NCBI GenBank assembly: GCA_022315425.1
Contig: JAIUPT010000034.1
Span: 620,001 to 684,000 of the forward strand
Length of the DNA stretch: 64,000 bases
Direction: 5' to 3'
From: Pseudevernia furfuracea
Lineage: Eukaryota; Ascomycota; Lecanoromycetes; Lecanorales; Parmeliaceae
A model generated the notes under the pieces. That model made no database searches, was not told the origin of the DNA, and worked only from the letters and a program-made list of their open reading frames with translations. The first letter of the stretch is position 1, and every line of letters starts with the position of its first letter. Position numbers and translations under genes: made by a program. Below are positions 23,490 through 32,171 of the stretch, in pieces.

Positions 23490-25510
23490 CTACCCGTTTT
23501 TCACGATCCTCCATAGCCCTCCAGCTCTCCTGAGCAACTCGATCCCGTACCCTAGCTCAACAACACCTCTGCATACCTCCCAAGCTCTTCTCGCTCCTTC
23601 GATTGGATAGTCCAGCGCTAGCGGTATCGAAGTGCTCATGAATCCCGGAAATCTATCTTGACAGACAGCTTTTGTATTGCAGATGGATCTCAGTCCTTCC
23701 TCTCCACCAAATCTTCCGTACCCACTTCCTTTGACGCCGCCGAAAGGTAGTGAGACTGCGTAGTAGACAGCAAAATCGTTGATGCTGACCATGCCCGCTT
23801 TGATCTCCGTTGCCGCTCTTTCCAGATCTTTGGTAGCTGTTCCAAAAATACTAGCGCCAAGGGCGTAAGGAGTTGAGTTTGCGAAGCCGATTGCCTCATC
23901 CAGCGAAGCAGCTCGCATGACAACGCAGATGGGTGCGAACAGCTCTTCGTTCGCTATGCGCATCGAAGTCGTGACATCAACAAGCAGTGTAGGCTGGAAG
24001 TAGTGGCCTTCCGGATATCTAGGATGTACGAACCGTTTTCCACCGACAAGACATCTCGCTCCCTGCTTGACGGCGTCGGTCACAAGCTTCTCCAATTGCC
24101 CGAAGCGAGAATCCGAGATCATGGCTCCAACGTCCACATCATTGGGATCGTCGAGTGCAGAGCCCACACGCAAAGCCTTGATCCGAGATTCGAGGATCGT
24201 CTCAAGTCGGGGGCAGACTTGATCAAGGCAGATAATGCGCTCAATGCCAATACAGTTCTGCCCGGCTGATTGAAAAATTCCTCGCATGAGTATACTAGCC
24301 ACCTTTTCAAGATTCTTAACGTCATCGAGTAGTATGGCAGGATCTTTACCTCCAAGTTCAAGGCAGAGAGGAGTAAGGGAGTGGGCAGCGGAGAGGGCAA
24401 CATGATGGGCGATAGGGCGCGAGCCGATGAAAGTCACGTGGCTTATGCCCGGATGAGACGTGAGATGGGACGCGGTCTGCGGCCAACACAGCACGGCCTG
24501 GACTAAATTGGCAGAATGTCCGCAAGAGATTAGGGCTGCGCGAGCCATAGACCCGAAATATTGAGTCGACCAGGCGGTTGACTCGGAGGCTTTGACGACG
24601 AGCGCAGAGCCGGTGAAAAGAGTGGATATCAAGGGACCCATGAAGTTGTGAAACTAGCGCTTGGATTAGCTGACCCGGATGGGAGCATGATAGAGGGCGT
24701 GTTTACGGGATAACTGCGCCACGTCAGCGGTCCGATACTATCCTGACGGTACGATGCAAAGACATACTTCCAGCTAACGCAAGCAGCGATGACTCCTAAG
24801 GGTTCCCATCTGACCTCATTGTACTTGTACATCATGAGGAAGTTCGTAGGTCTCCTCTCGAACCTCAATGCCTTTTCTCCATGCTGTATCGTCCACTTCA
24901 GCTTTTCCACGGTGACCAAAATCTCCCCAAGAGATGCATCGACCTTGGTCTTCCCAGAGTCCAAACATGCTACCATAGCTATGGTTTCTTGGTTGTCGAG
25001 AATGTACCTGCGTAGATAGAGAGCTGTCAACTCAATCCCGGCGGGAACCGTCTCCTTGTGTAGCTGGGCTTAACGCACTTCAGCATCGTCTTCAATACTC
25101 TCCGTCGTTGCTTGAACGTAGTTTTCGCCCATTCTGTTTGAGCCTCCTTGGCCTTGGCTATCGCTCTGTCAATTCCATCAGGCGTGGAAGGGTTGACAAG
25201 CCCGAGTAGTCGGCCATTGGCTGGGCAATAGCATCGTATGGCGCTGGAGCCCGAAAGCTGTGACTCTTGCTTAGCTTACCTACAGTCGTGTCGAAGGGGA
25301 CGGTACCTTGATTGTAGGCTCTTCGAGCACTTCGCCCTCCCACTCTGGAGAGCATTGCTCGGGTATAGGGACTTTAAAACTGACGGGTCTTCCCTCATCA
25401 TCGTCGAGGACTATGTACTTGAAGACAGCGAAGACAAAAACGACCGACGAAACAAAGATGGAAATTTCAAGCCATGGCAATTGGGCGGGAGGGTGGTTGA
25501 GAATGTCCAT
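23490..25510 (-). CDS. MSC7: Membrane-anchored aldehyde dehydrogenase, Msc7 family
   Basis: Exons 25307-25510, 25079-25257, 24768-25007, 24707-24713 and 23490-24653; introns 49, 71, 54 and 53 bp; 597 residues. The fourth exon is only 7 nt; with it the product reads SWNYPFHNFMGP, the conserved aldehyde-dehydrogenase loop, and without it the frame is lost. An N-terminal membrane helix (LEISIFVSSVVFVFAVFKYI) precedes the catalytic domain. HVTFIGSRP binds NAD(P), LELGGKDPAI holds the general base Glu, SAGQNCIGIER holds the nucleophile Cys, and SLPFGGVKGSGYGRFGG is the C-terminal signature. Yeast MSC7 was found through sister-chromatid recombination; its substrate is not established, and an ER-membrane fatty aldehyde role is an inference from the anchor. 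The catalytic residues are intact. Confidence 0.92.
24707..24713 (-). other. 7-nt microexon of MSC7
   Basis: Minus-strand sequence GCGCAG|TTATCCC|GTAAAC: a clear 3' splice site, seven bases, then a clear 5' splice site. It completes an Asn codon and adds Tyr-Pro, giving the family sequence WNYPFHN. Flanking introns are 54 and 53 bp, each with a plausible branch site. Confidence 0.88.
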
Positions 25511-25872
25511 AGCGGGGATCGGCCAAGGTATGCGATTTTCATGTCACGCCCGATTTCACGACGCGCGCTAGTTCGATCAACTTGTTACGGTCATTACTTG
25601 AGAAAATTCTCGGATATCACATGACGAGAAGTTGGGAGAGTGGTTGAAGAATGGGTATACGCTGTTCTGCACTAATACAAGTCAATGCCCACGAGACTTC
25701 CACCATTACTACTGCTTCTGCTCCCCCCCCCGTTACACGAGATGAATAAAACAGTGGTATCATGCGCTCCCCTGACAATGCCTCATTCCAACAGTCACTA
25801 CTGGGTTGCCCCATCACACATGCTTCCTTTTCCTAGTCCATGGAGTCACCTCGACCTTGACAACCTCTGGGC
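25511..25872. other. Spacer upstream of MSC7
   Basis: About 360 bp holding the MSC7 promoter and the 3' flank of the 64-aa gene. A C-rich homopolymer lies near 25727. No other feature. Confidence 0.5.
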
Positions 25873-26203
25873 CTAGACCGCACTTCTCCCACCGCGCCTA
25901 CGCCCTCCTCCGCGGCCGCAAGTCAAGCAGGAGATGATGATGTCGAAGCAGGAGACGATGCCGGCGATGATAGCTTGCAGCACGGATCCGATGCCATTAA
26001 CGATTGCCATGAGGCAGGACCCGAGGGTCTGGAAGAGCGATTCGATCTGGAATTGATTGCATGTAAGCGGAGTGGAGTCAGAGGGAGGAGGGTTTGAAGG
26101 CGATGCAGTGCAGAAGTGACAGACTAATGATCATTTGCAGCGCAAGATGAAGTGGTAAAAGGGGATAGATTGGCAGACATACACATGATACGACGGCACC
26201 CAT
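25873..26203 (-). CDS. Small hydrophobic 64-aa protein with acylation-type N-terminus
   Basis: Two exons, 26183-26203 and 25873-26046, with a 136-bp intron (GTATGT donor, TTCCAG acceptor). The first exon encodes only MGAVVSC; the second continues IESLFQTLGSCLMAIVNGIG, a further hydrophobic stretch, LTCGRGGGRRRGGRSAV and stop. Gly2 with Ser6 fits the N-myristoylation pattern MGxxxS, and the adjacent Cys7 could be palmitoylated. Two amphipathic or membrane-associated helices follow, then a Gly/Arg-rich basic tail. Similar short proteins occur in other filamentous fungi, from general familiarity, but I know of no assigned function. The only longer frames here run on other readings. Too small for standard ORF calling. 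Splice sites and composition make it convincing. Confidence 0.75.
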
Positions 26204-26987
26204 TTGGACTGATGTAGCGCGTGTAGCAGCTTAACCACGAATTGGGATTCGAGGGTGTGAAGTTGATGTTGTTGTAGGAGCTCGGTAATTGATTGGTGGT
26301 TGGAGCGTGTGTTGTGTTTTTCTTGGAGGAGTGGTGGAGGGTACTGTTTGACGATGAGGGAAGAGAAGGGAAGGAACCAGTGAGACGAGTGAAGGTAAGG
26401 TAAGGTAGCTGGGCTAGTCGCAAGGCTTGGCTGAGAAAGATGGGAAATGCAATGCCGTAATTTTGTAAAAATGGAGAAAAGCTCATCTCTTTATATGATT
26501 ACCTTATTATTACTATTGTTTAGTTACTTGAATTCACGCCCGTTGCTTACTTACAAAGTTATGAGGCCGATCTCAACAATATTCTATCCTATGGGAGCGC
26601 CTCATGATTCTAATGACGCGCAAAAAGTCTATCATTTGCCGAAATTGGAGAGCACGAGACGGGTCTTGAGACGTTGGGTCTTTGGAAATGAAGCAATATT
26701 TGTTATTGCCAAGTTGCCAAGGACTTGGAACAGGATTTTCAGCCACCGCTACTGCAGGGACTAATATATAAAGGGGAAAGACTGTGAAGATGAGCCACCG
26801 CTAGCAAGACACGCCATCTTTATTGAGAGGAATTCAAGAAGATCCCCCTGGTCGATCCTGTGGCTTATCGCTTGTGTCATCCGAGGGTCACCTGCCGTTG
26901 GTAAACGCACCAACGGCTTGCCCTTCTGCTTAGGCTTCGAGGAAAGCGAGATACCGTACTGGTGGTATCCTCTCCTGCCTCTTCACC
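26204..26987. other. Divergent promoter region of 64-aa gene and F-box gene
   Basis: A bidirectional spacer of about 780 bp. It contains a TATATAAAG-like element on the plus strand near 26763 and, on the minus strand, ATATAAAG near 26490. Both point toward the flanking genes. No other genes are supported. Confidence 0.5.
26763..26772 (+). promoter_or_regulatory. Possible TATA box of the F-box gene
   Basis: The sequence AATATATAAAGG lies about 220 bp before the ATG at 26988. It is a good TATA match in the right orientation, but no start site is known. Confidence 0.35.
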
Positions 26988-28358
26988 ATGTCCATGACGC
27001 CGATCAAGGTCCGCGGCAAGAGAGCATCGTTCCAGGCGGAAAGCTCCAAACACTCCGTCAATTCCCTCCTGAACCCATATCCGAGGGGCAAACGGCCTAA
27101 CTCTCCTGCTTCCCACTTCTCAACTCCTCCGGCCAAGTTAACTCACCCCACCAACACTCCGAGCGAGAATTTGGGCCGGCATGCGAGGTTCGCAGCTCCT
27201 CTCGAGCGATTGCCAACTGAGCTGTTGGAGACCATCTTCTTGTATGATCTGAACATAAGCCTGCCCCAAGCCTCGCCGATCATTGCGAACAAGCTCGCGT
27301 CCAAACATGTGAAGACACAGCTCGTGCTCAGAGTATGTAGTGCGGGAAGACTCAATACCTATCCCTGCGAACAGGCTTCCTTATTCCCAACCATGACCGA
27401 CCATGCAGAAACTCAGTCTGCTATCCTGCGAATGAGGTGGATGACATTATCTTTCATCAGGCAGCTTATACCCGACTATATTACAAAGACTTTAGCGCGA
27501 GAACTCGGTGAGCGCGGACTGCAATGGTTGGGAAAGGGCCCCCTGGTGACTAGGGAAACTGAATCTACAATTCGACAGTATTTGGAGGACAACTCCGTTC
27601 GTTTCACGAAAACAGATCCAGACGATCCACCGGTGTTTGGGAATGTCAGTTGGCGTATTGAAAATCCTCCTAGATTCATACGCCTTTGCTTTGGACTTCA
27701 TGACGGCCTGGTTACCATCGAAGAACGCCGCATACACGGATTCGAAAGGTCCGCACAATACGTCCGGTCATCGTCCGCCGAGCGTGGCCAGTGGAGGATT
27801 TTCTGCGGTATCAATGGTTGCAAAGTACCAGGGAAATTGCTGCACGGGCCTTGGACCGCCGAAAAATGTGATTTCCTTGAGATGATCATCAGGGGAAATG
27901 CTACAGTAGACTGGGTCGGCACCACCAGTGGTGAAATTGCTGAAGTAGGCTTGATGCAAGCTTTGCGAGAAGGTAATACCCGTGCAACGAGGTTACTAGT
28001 GACAAGAGCTGGATCGGGTGACCCTGAGGGACTCTGGGGCTCTGCCTACTCGTCTGATAGTAGCACCCGCGAGAAAGTAGATTCCGGGCCATGGCCAAGA
28101 GAAGATTTGTTCCAGGCCAATGTTTTTGACCTGAGAGACCTGAGAGGCGTCGGTGTTGTTCCTCGAACGAAACATCTGAGAACGGCAGTTCTCGAAGCAG
28201 GATGTCAGCGGGACGTCGTCGAAACTCTATTAATGGCCGAGGATAAGAAAATTGACGTTGGGGACCGAGTTGTTCTCGACTGGGCCGTTGAGAAAAGAGT
28301 TCTAGGTGATGAACGTGGCCCGTGGCTACTCGACACCCTCCTTTCGTGCAGCCGGTAG
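26988..28358 (+). CDS. F-box domain protein
   Basis: A single-exon frame of 456 residues. A basic, Ser/Pro-rich N-terminus precedes an F-box at about residues 70-115: LERLPTELLETIFLYDLNIS followed by LPQASPIIANKLASKHVKTQ. The rest has no leucine-rich or WD repeats that I can see. The pattern is that of the large fungal F-box group with an unclassified substrate-binding half (RFIRLCFGLHDGLVTIEERR, LMQALREGNTRATRLLV, LRTAVLEAGCQRDVVETLL). Family role: the F-box binds Skp1 in SCF ubiquitin ligases; the substrate is unknown. A second Met two codons in (MTPIK) could be the start. Confidence 0.85.
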   Translation: MSMTPIKVRGKRASFQAESSKHSVNSLLNPYPRGKRPNSPASHFSTPPAKLTHPTNTPSENLGRHARFAAPLERLPTELLETIFLYDLNISLPQASPIIANKLASKHVKTQLVLRVCSAGRLNTYPCEQASLFPTMTDHAETQSAILRMRWMTLSFIRQLIPDYITKTLARELGERGLQWLGKGPLVTRETESTIRQYLEDNSVRFTKTDPDDPPVFGNVSWRIENPPRFIRLCFGLHDGLVTIEERRIHGFERSAQYVRSSSAERGQWRIFCGINGCKVPGKLLHGPWTAEKCDFLEMIIRGNATVDWVGTTSGEIAEVGLMQALREGNTRATRLLVTRAGSGDPEGLWGSAYSSDSSTREKVDSGPWPREDLFQANVFDLRDLRGVGVVPRTKHLRTAVLEAGCQRDVVETLLMAEDKKIDVGDRVVLDWAVEKRVLGDERGPWLLDTLLSCSR

Positions 28359-29238
28359 CATGAGTTCTGCACCGTCTGCATTCAGGGGCTGCGCCCTTAC
28401 CGACCATTAAGCCTGCTCGAAGAAATTGATGGCTTGTTGACTAGCATGAACGATGTGACCCGAGACGATGCATGTGAGCAATTCTGTTTGGATCGAGCTA
28501 TCGTCTTGATCATTCCAAAACACTACATAGCATCAATAGAACGAACTTTCGATGGCAACAGATTCGAGAGCCGCGCTCTCGTAGTCCGGTCAAGTGTGCT
28601 TGAAGACTCTGTATTTCTCTTTCGCAGCAACTCGTCCCCTTCCGAGCATGTCCCAACAGGACATCCTCACCTCTGTCGCGGTGCTGTTGCCTCTTTCACA
28701 AATCGACCATCGTTTCCCAAGTACAAACTCGTCAGGTTCGCGAGTGTCATGCCAATGCATCCGCTAAAAAATTCTGTGATGTTCTGGCCCTACTAATGTT
28801 GCATACGTAGATACACAAGCTGCTCGGTCTCCGTGCATCACTATCCGCGGGTTCTTACAAAATTTCTGATAAGTAACGTATGGATATAGTGTGGGTATGA
28901 GAACCCATTACCTTCTAATTTCCTAGCGGATCAACGTTGCTAAGGGTCGAGACACGACACTTGTTTATTCTAAGCATGCGCCTGAGTGGTTGAGACTCGC
29001 ACGCTATGCAAGGGTATCTATGCTAAACAAGGGGAAAATCGCCAGCCTCCTGCCTAAGAGAGCTTGTGGTAGGTGGATTTCCGATTCTATGATCTGAGAG
29101 GAAAATTGCTGGATTACGTACTGAAGGTGGTGGTGGTGGTGGTGGTGTGGATATGATAGTAGCACATGTATCGTTATTGAGATCTGCTGCATTTGAAAAA
29201 GAAGCGAATCATGATGTTAGTGTGGTTTTCTTGACAGC
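28359..29238. other. Convergent intergenic region
   Basis: Between the F-box stop and the glycosylase stop. It has a GGT triplet run (29126-29147). A 120-codon plus-strand frame at 28434 lacks any family feature and was not accepted. Confidence 0.5.
29126..29147. repeat. (GGT)n microsatellite
   Basis: About seven GGT units in the non-coding 3' flank of the glycosylase gene. Confidence 0.9.
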
Positions 29239-31173
29239 TCACTCGTTCTCATCACTTTCCACCGCCCTTCTTCCCTTTGCTCCTTTCTTCCCAGAGTTGG
29301 CCTTGCTCGCTTTCCCTGCCTTTGCGGCCCCCGCTGATTTCACCGGCTTCCCGGCTTTGGCCTCACCGGATCTTCCTGCCTTGGTTGCTTCAGTGGCTTT
29401 CACCACTTTCCCAAGCTTCGCAGGGTTTCTCGCGGGGCTAGCTTCTGCTTTCTTTGTGCCTTCCGTGGGGTTATAGTCATCTTCATCTTCGCCAAGCTCC
29501 ATATCCTCGTCCCCAACATCTGCCATATCCTCATCATCGCCGTCACTGTCCAAGTTTTTCGTTCTCCCCTTTCCTTTTGTCGTCTTTCCGCCTTTCTTCA
29601 TAGGACTAGCCATGCCCCCCTTTTTCTCGCCGTACCTCTTGACCAAATGCTCGATCGGACAATTGGCTTCGGCCCATCCTTCACTTGTCTCGCCAGTGAT
29701 AGCTCTGCACCTTCCACAATGGTTTCCATGATCCCAAAAGAGCTGATGTAGGCCATACTTGAGATTTTCTGGAATTCGAACCTCGCAATGCTTGAACGTG
29801 TTCACTTCATTCACCTCGGGTCTCTTCTTCTCTCCTTGAGCAACCTCCTCGTCTTTAGGCGGCACCCAACCCAGATATCTGCACAGACGGAAGACGTGAG
29901 TGTCGACGGCAAAGCAAGGCTTCTGCATACAAAACAAGGCAACGCAGGCGGCAGTTTTTACGCCAATACCGGGGTACCTTTGCATGGCCATGAGAGCATC
30001 GTCTTTGGAAAGGAGATGATAGTAATCGAGAGTTAGGATGTCCTGTTCGAAAAGGTCAATCTCGCCTTTCATCTGTGCAAGGTTTTTGGGGTCTGCGCCT
30101 TCCGGTGCAGCAGAGGGGTCATCGTTTTCAATAACTTTCGCATGAGCTTTGCACCGCTCCTCATTCTCCGAGTAGACCATGTCGAGTATTACCTTCATGT
30201 TCTTACTCTTATTCTTTGCTAGGCCGCCGGTCTTGATGGCTTGAAAGACGTCGTCTAAGGTAGCATGACGTATGGCAGTCCAATCTACACTGCCGTTACA
30301 GGGACCCGACTCTTGAAGACCGAATCGCTTCACAAGACCTTGAAAGGCGCTGCTCGAGTTGCGCTTGGACGTAGCCGCACTGAGTAGGGTACGAAGCATA
30401 GCGTCGAGAATTGTAGGTACTTCGCCGCACCCAGCAACAAACTCCGAGGGGGGTGGAACCGTGTCCGGCTGAACGAACCTGGAGTGCTGATCCCTAGGGA
30501 ACGCATTCATAAGCAGATCATGAACGACTTGGCACTCCTCTGCCGTTGGATGTGGCCAGTCCGGATAGGGATCACTGCACGGGAAATGCTCAACTTTTTT
30601 AGCTTTCTTTTTCGGCGACTCTTCAAATGTGTCGATGTTCCCAGCAGCTTCAACCATGGGGTTAGCATCCTCAAGCATCCTTTTCTTCACTGCAGATTCC
30701 ATCGAGCTTCCAGACTTTGCCGACGCTACATCGTCTCCCGCAGCCTCATTCTTTACTTTGACCTTCTTTGCTGAAGGCCGCTTTCCCATGTTGTGCGGTA
30801 GCTCATCGGGATCGTCCTCAACTTTAGGCGCAGCAACAGTTCTCTTACGTTTCTTTGCTGCGCTTGCCGGGAGCGTTGGCTCTTCATGTTCCAAGTCCGT
30901 CTCAAGAATTTGATCCTTCTTGGCTGATTTCCTCTTCGATGATTGAGACTTAGTGGCCGAGACGGGCGTCTTTGGGGCTTCATTGGCCTCTGCTTCAACT
31001 TTCGGCGTCGTTTTCTTCAATGTATTTATGCTCCCAGTACTAGCCTTAGCTTTGGCCTTTGATGGCGCAGGTCTTACAGGCGGACTTGATAGCTGCTGCA
31101 CATGATTCTCCTTATGTGAAACCAATGAGCTTGGCTCCTTTGCTGCTGACCTACGGGTCACACGAGTAGACAT
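29239..31173 (-). CDS. HhH-GPD base-excision DNA glycosylase
   Basis: An intronless gene of 644 residues starting MSTRVTRRSAAK. The frame extends 53 codons upstream to another Met at 31332, but that part looks like leader sequence. Residues 1-230 are Lys/Ala/Ser/Pro-rich and disordered, with likely nuclear signals. The catalytic domain spans about 240-510. Its hairpin YPGIGVKTAACV includes the lysine expected of bifunctional glycosylase/AP lyases, and FAVDTHVFRLCRYLGWVP holds the catalytic Asp. The Cys set after it (HCGRC..ANCP) is sparser than the usual C-x6-C-x2-C-x5-C iron-sulfur loop, so a cluster is uncertain. A Lys/Ala-rich histone-H1-like tail ends the protein. The large insert and VDTHV..LGWVP pattern recall the DEMETER/ROS1 side of the superfamily as well as Nth; substrate not predictable. 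Confidence 0.85.
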   Translation of the reverse strand: MSTRVTRRSAAKEPSSLVSHKENHVQQLSSPPVRPAPSKAKAKASTGSINTLKKTTPKVEAEANEAPKTPVSATKSQSSKRKSAKKDQILETDLEHEEPTLPASAAKKRKRTVAAPKVEDDPDELPHNMGKRPSAKKVKVKNEAAGDDVASAKSGSSMESAVKKRMLEDANPMVEAAGNIDTFEESPKKKAKKVEHFPCSDPYPDWPHPTAEECQVVHDLLMNAFPRDQHSRFVQPDTVPPPSEFVAGCGEVPTILDAMLRTLLSAATSKRNSSSAFQGLVKRFGLQESGPCNGSVDWTAIRHATLDDVFQAIKTGGLAKNKSKNMKVILDMVYSENEERCKAHAKVIENDDPSAAPEGADPKNLAQMKGEIDLFEQDILTLDYYHLLSKDDALMAMQRYPGIGVKTAACVALFCMQKPCFAVDTHVFRLCRYLGWVPPKDEEVAQGEKKRPEVNEVNTFKHCEVRIPENLKYGLHQLFWDHGNHCGRCRAITGETSEGWAEANCPIEHLVKRYGEKKGGMASPMKKGGKTTKGKGRTKNLDSDGDDEDMADVGDEDMELGEDEDDYNPTEGTKKAEASPARNPAKLGKVVKATEATKAGRSGEAKAGKPVKSAGAAKAGKASKANSGKKGAKGRRAVESDENE

Positions 31174-32171
31174 AGCTGAGAACTCGGGGCACTTGGCAAA
31201 TGAAGGGAATGTAAGATGTTGCTTGGGAGGGTGAGATATCTGGGATCCAAAAATCTGGAGCTGCAATTTTTGCCAAGAACGACCATGAGTTGGTACCTTC
31301 CACAATGCAAAAGGCCGCTGAAAGAGAGACACTGCGGCAGAGTAAAGGGAGAGAGGGAGTTGTGAAGACTTTGTACAGTGAGAAGGTGAAGTGGTCGAGG
31401 GCAGAAGTCAGCAGTGATGGGTGAAAAGAAAGAAAATGCACCATTTTAGCGCCCAAACCCGCAAAAGTGAAGCCTCGGACGTACTATGTAAGGTACCTTA
31501 TGTACTTCACTGATGGGTGGGTCTTTACAAATGACACTGTGGTTTTCATGCAAAAGATGGTTTTCATGCAAAAGAGGCTGTCCTGCCACTATTGCACATC
31601 AGATTGACCCAACAAAGTTGATGTGCACAGAGGTCGTAGACTCAGGCCTTGCGGCTATCTTACTCAGAAATTCTGACGTCTACCGCAAGCAATGGGGCTA
31701 ATGCAGGTACGCTTCTCGACCGTTGGCGGCGTGGCTTTTAAGGCCTCTCCAACCGCTACATTTTACTCGGGACTTTACAGTGCTGTGGTGGTATTGAAGC
31801 AGAACACTAGTGCTTACATCTGCCACCTTTCTTCACAAATAGTGTTATATTCATCATCAGATGGCCTTCCATATCTCCTCAACAGCCAATATAAATAGCC
31901 ATCCTCTCAAATGCCCACCATGGCTTCCTACAAAGTCGTCTCCATCAATTCAATTAGCTGCAGTCCGGTCCCTAGGGTATCACGGCAGGTTAGCCCAGCC
32001 CAAGGCCCATTGCTTTTGCCGTCAATTCCAATTCCACCTCCAAAATATCAGAAATCAAAAGCTTCCGCAGAGTCATGCTCAGAAGTCTAACATCTAAAAA
32101 TAATTGATTGTTCATCCCAAGAGCGGTTTCGTCGAACATTCACAGCAAGCAGAGTGATACATACCATACGT
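31174..32171. other. Intergenic region upstream of the glycosylase gene
   Basis: Contains a perfect 12-bp palindrome TAAGGTACCTTA (31489-31500) and a direct 18-bp duplication (31540-31575). No gene is supported. Confidence 0.5.
31540..31575. repeat. 18-bp perfect tandem duplication
   Basis: TGGTTTTCATGCAAAAGA occurs twice head to tail. It lies about 370 bp upstream of the glycosylase ATG. Confidence 0.9.

Noticed and set aside
26124..26486. 120-codon minus-strand frame overlapping the 64-aa gene
   Set aside because: Different frame without family signal; the spliced MGA... reading with good donor and acceptor explains the region better.
28434..28796. 120-codon plus-strand frame after the F-box gene
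   Set aside because: No domain, no conserved look, no splice context; taken as chance.
28977..29040. GCCTGAGTGGTTGAGA, resembling a tRNA-Ser/Leu A-box
   Set aside because: No matching T-arm or acceptor stem could be found downstream.
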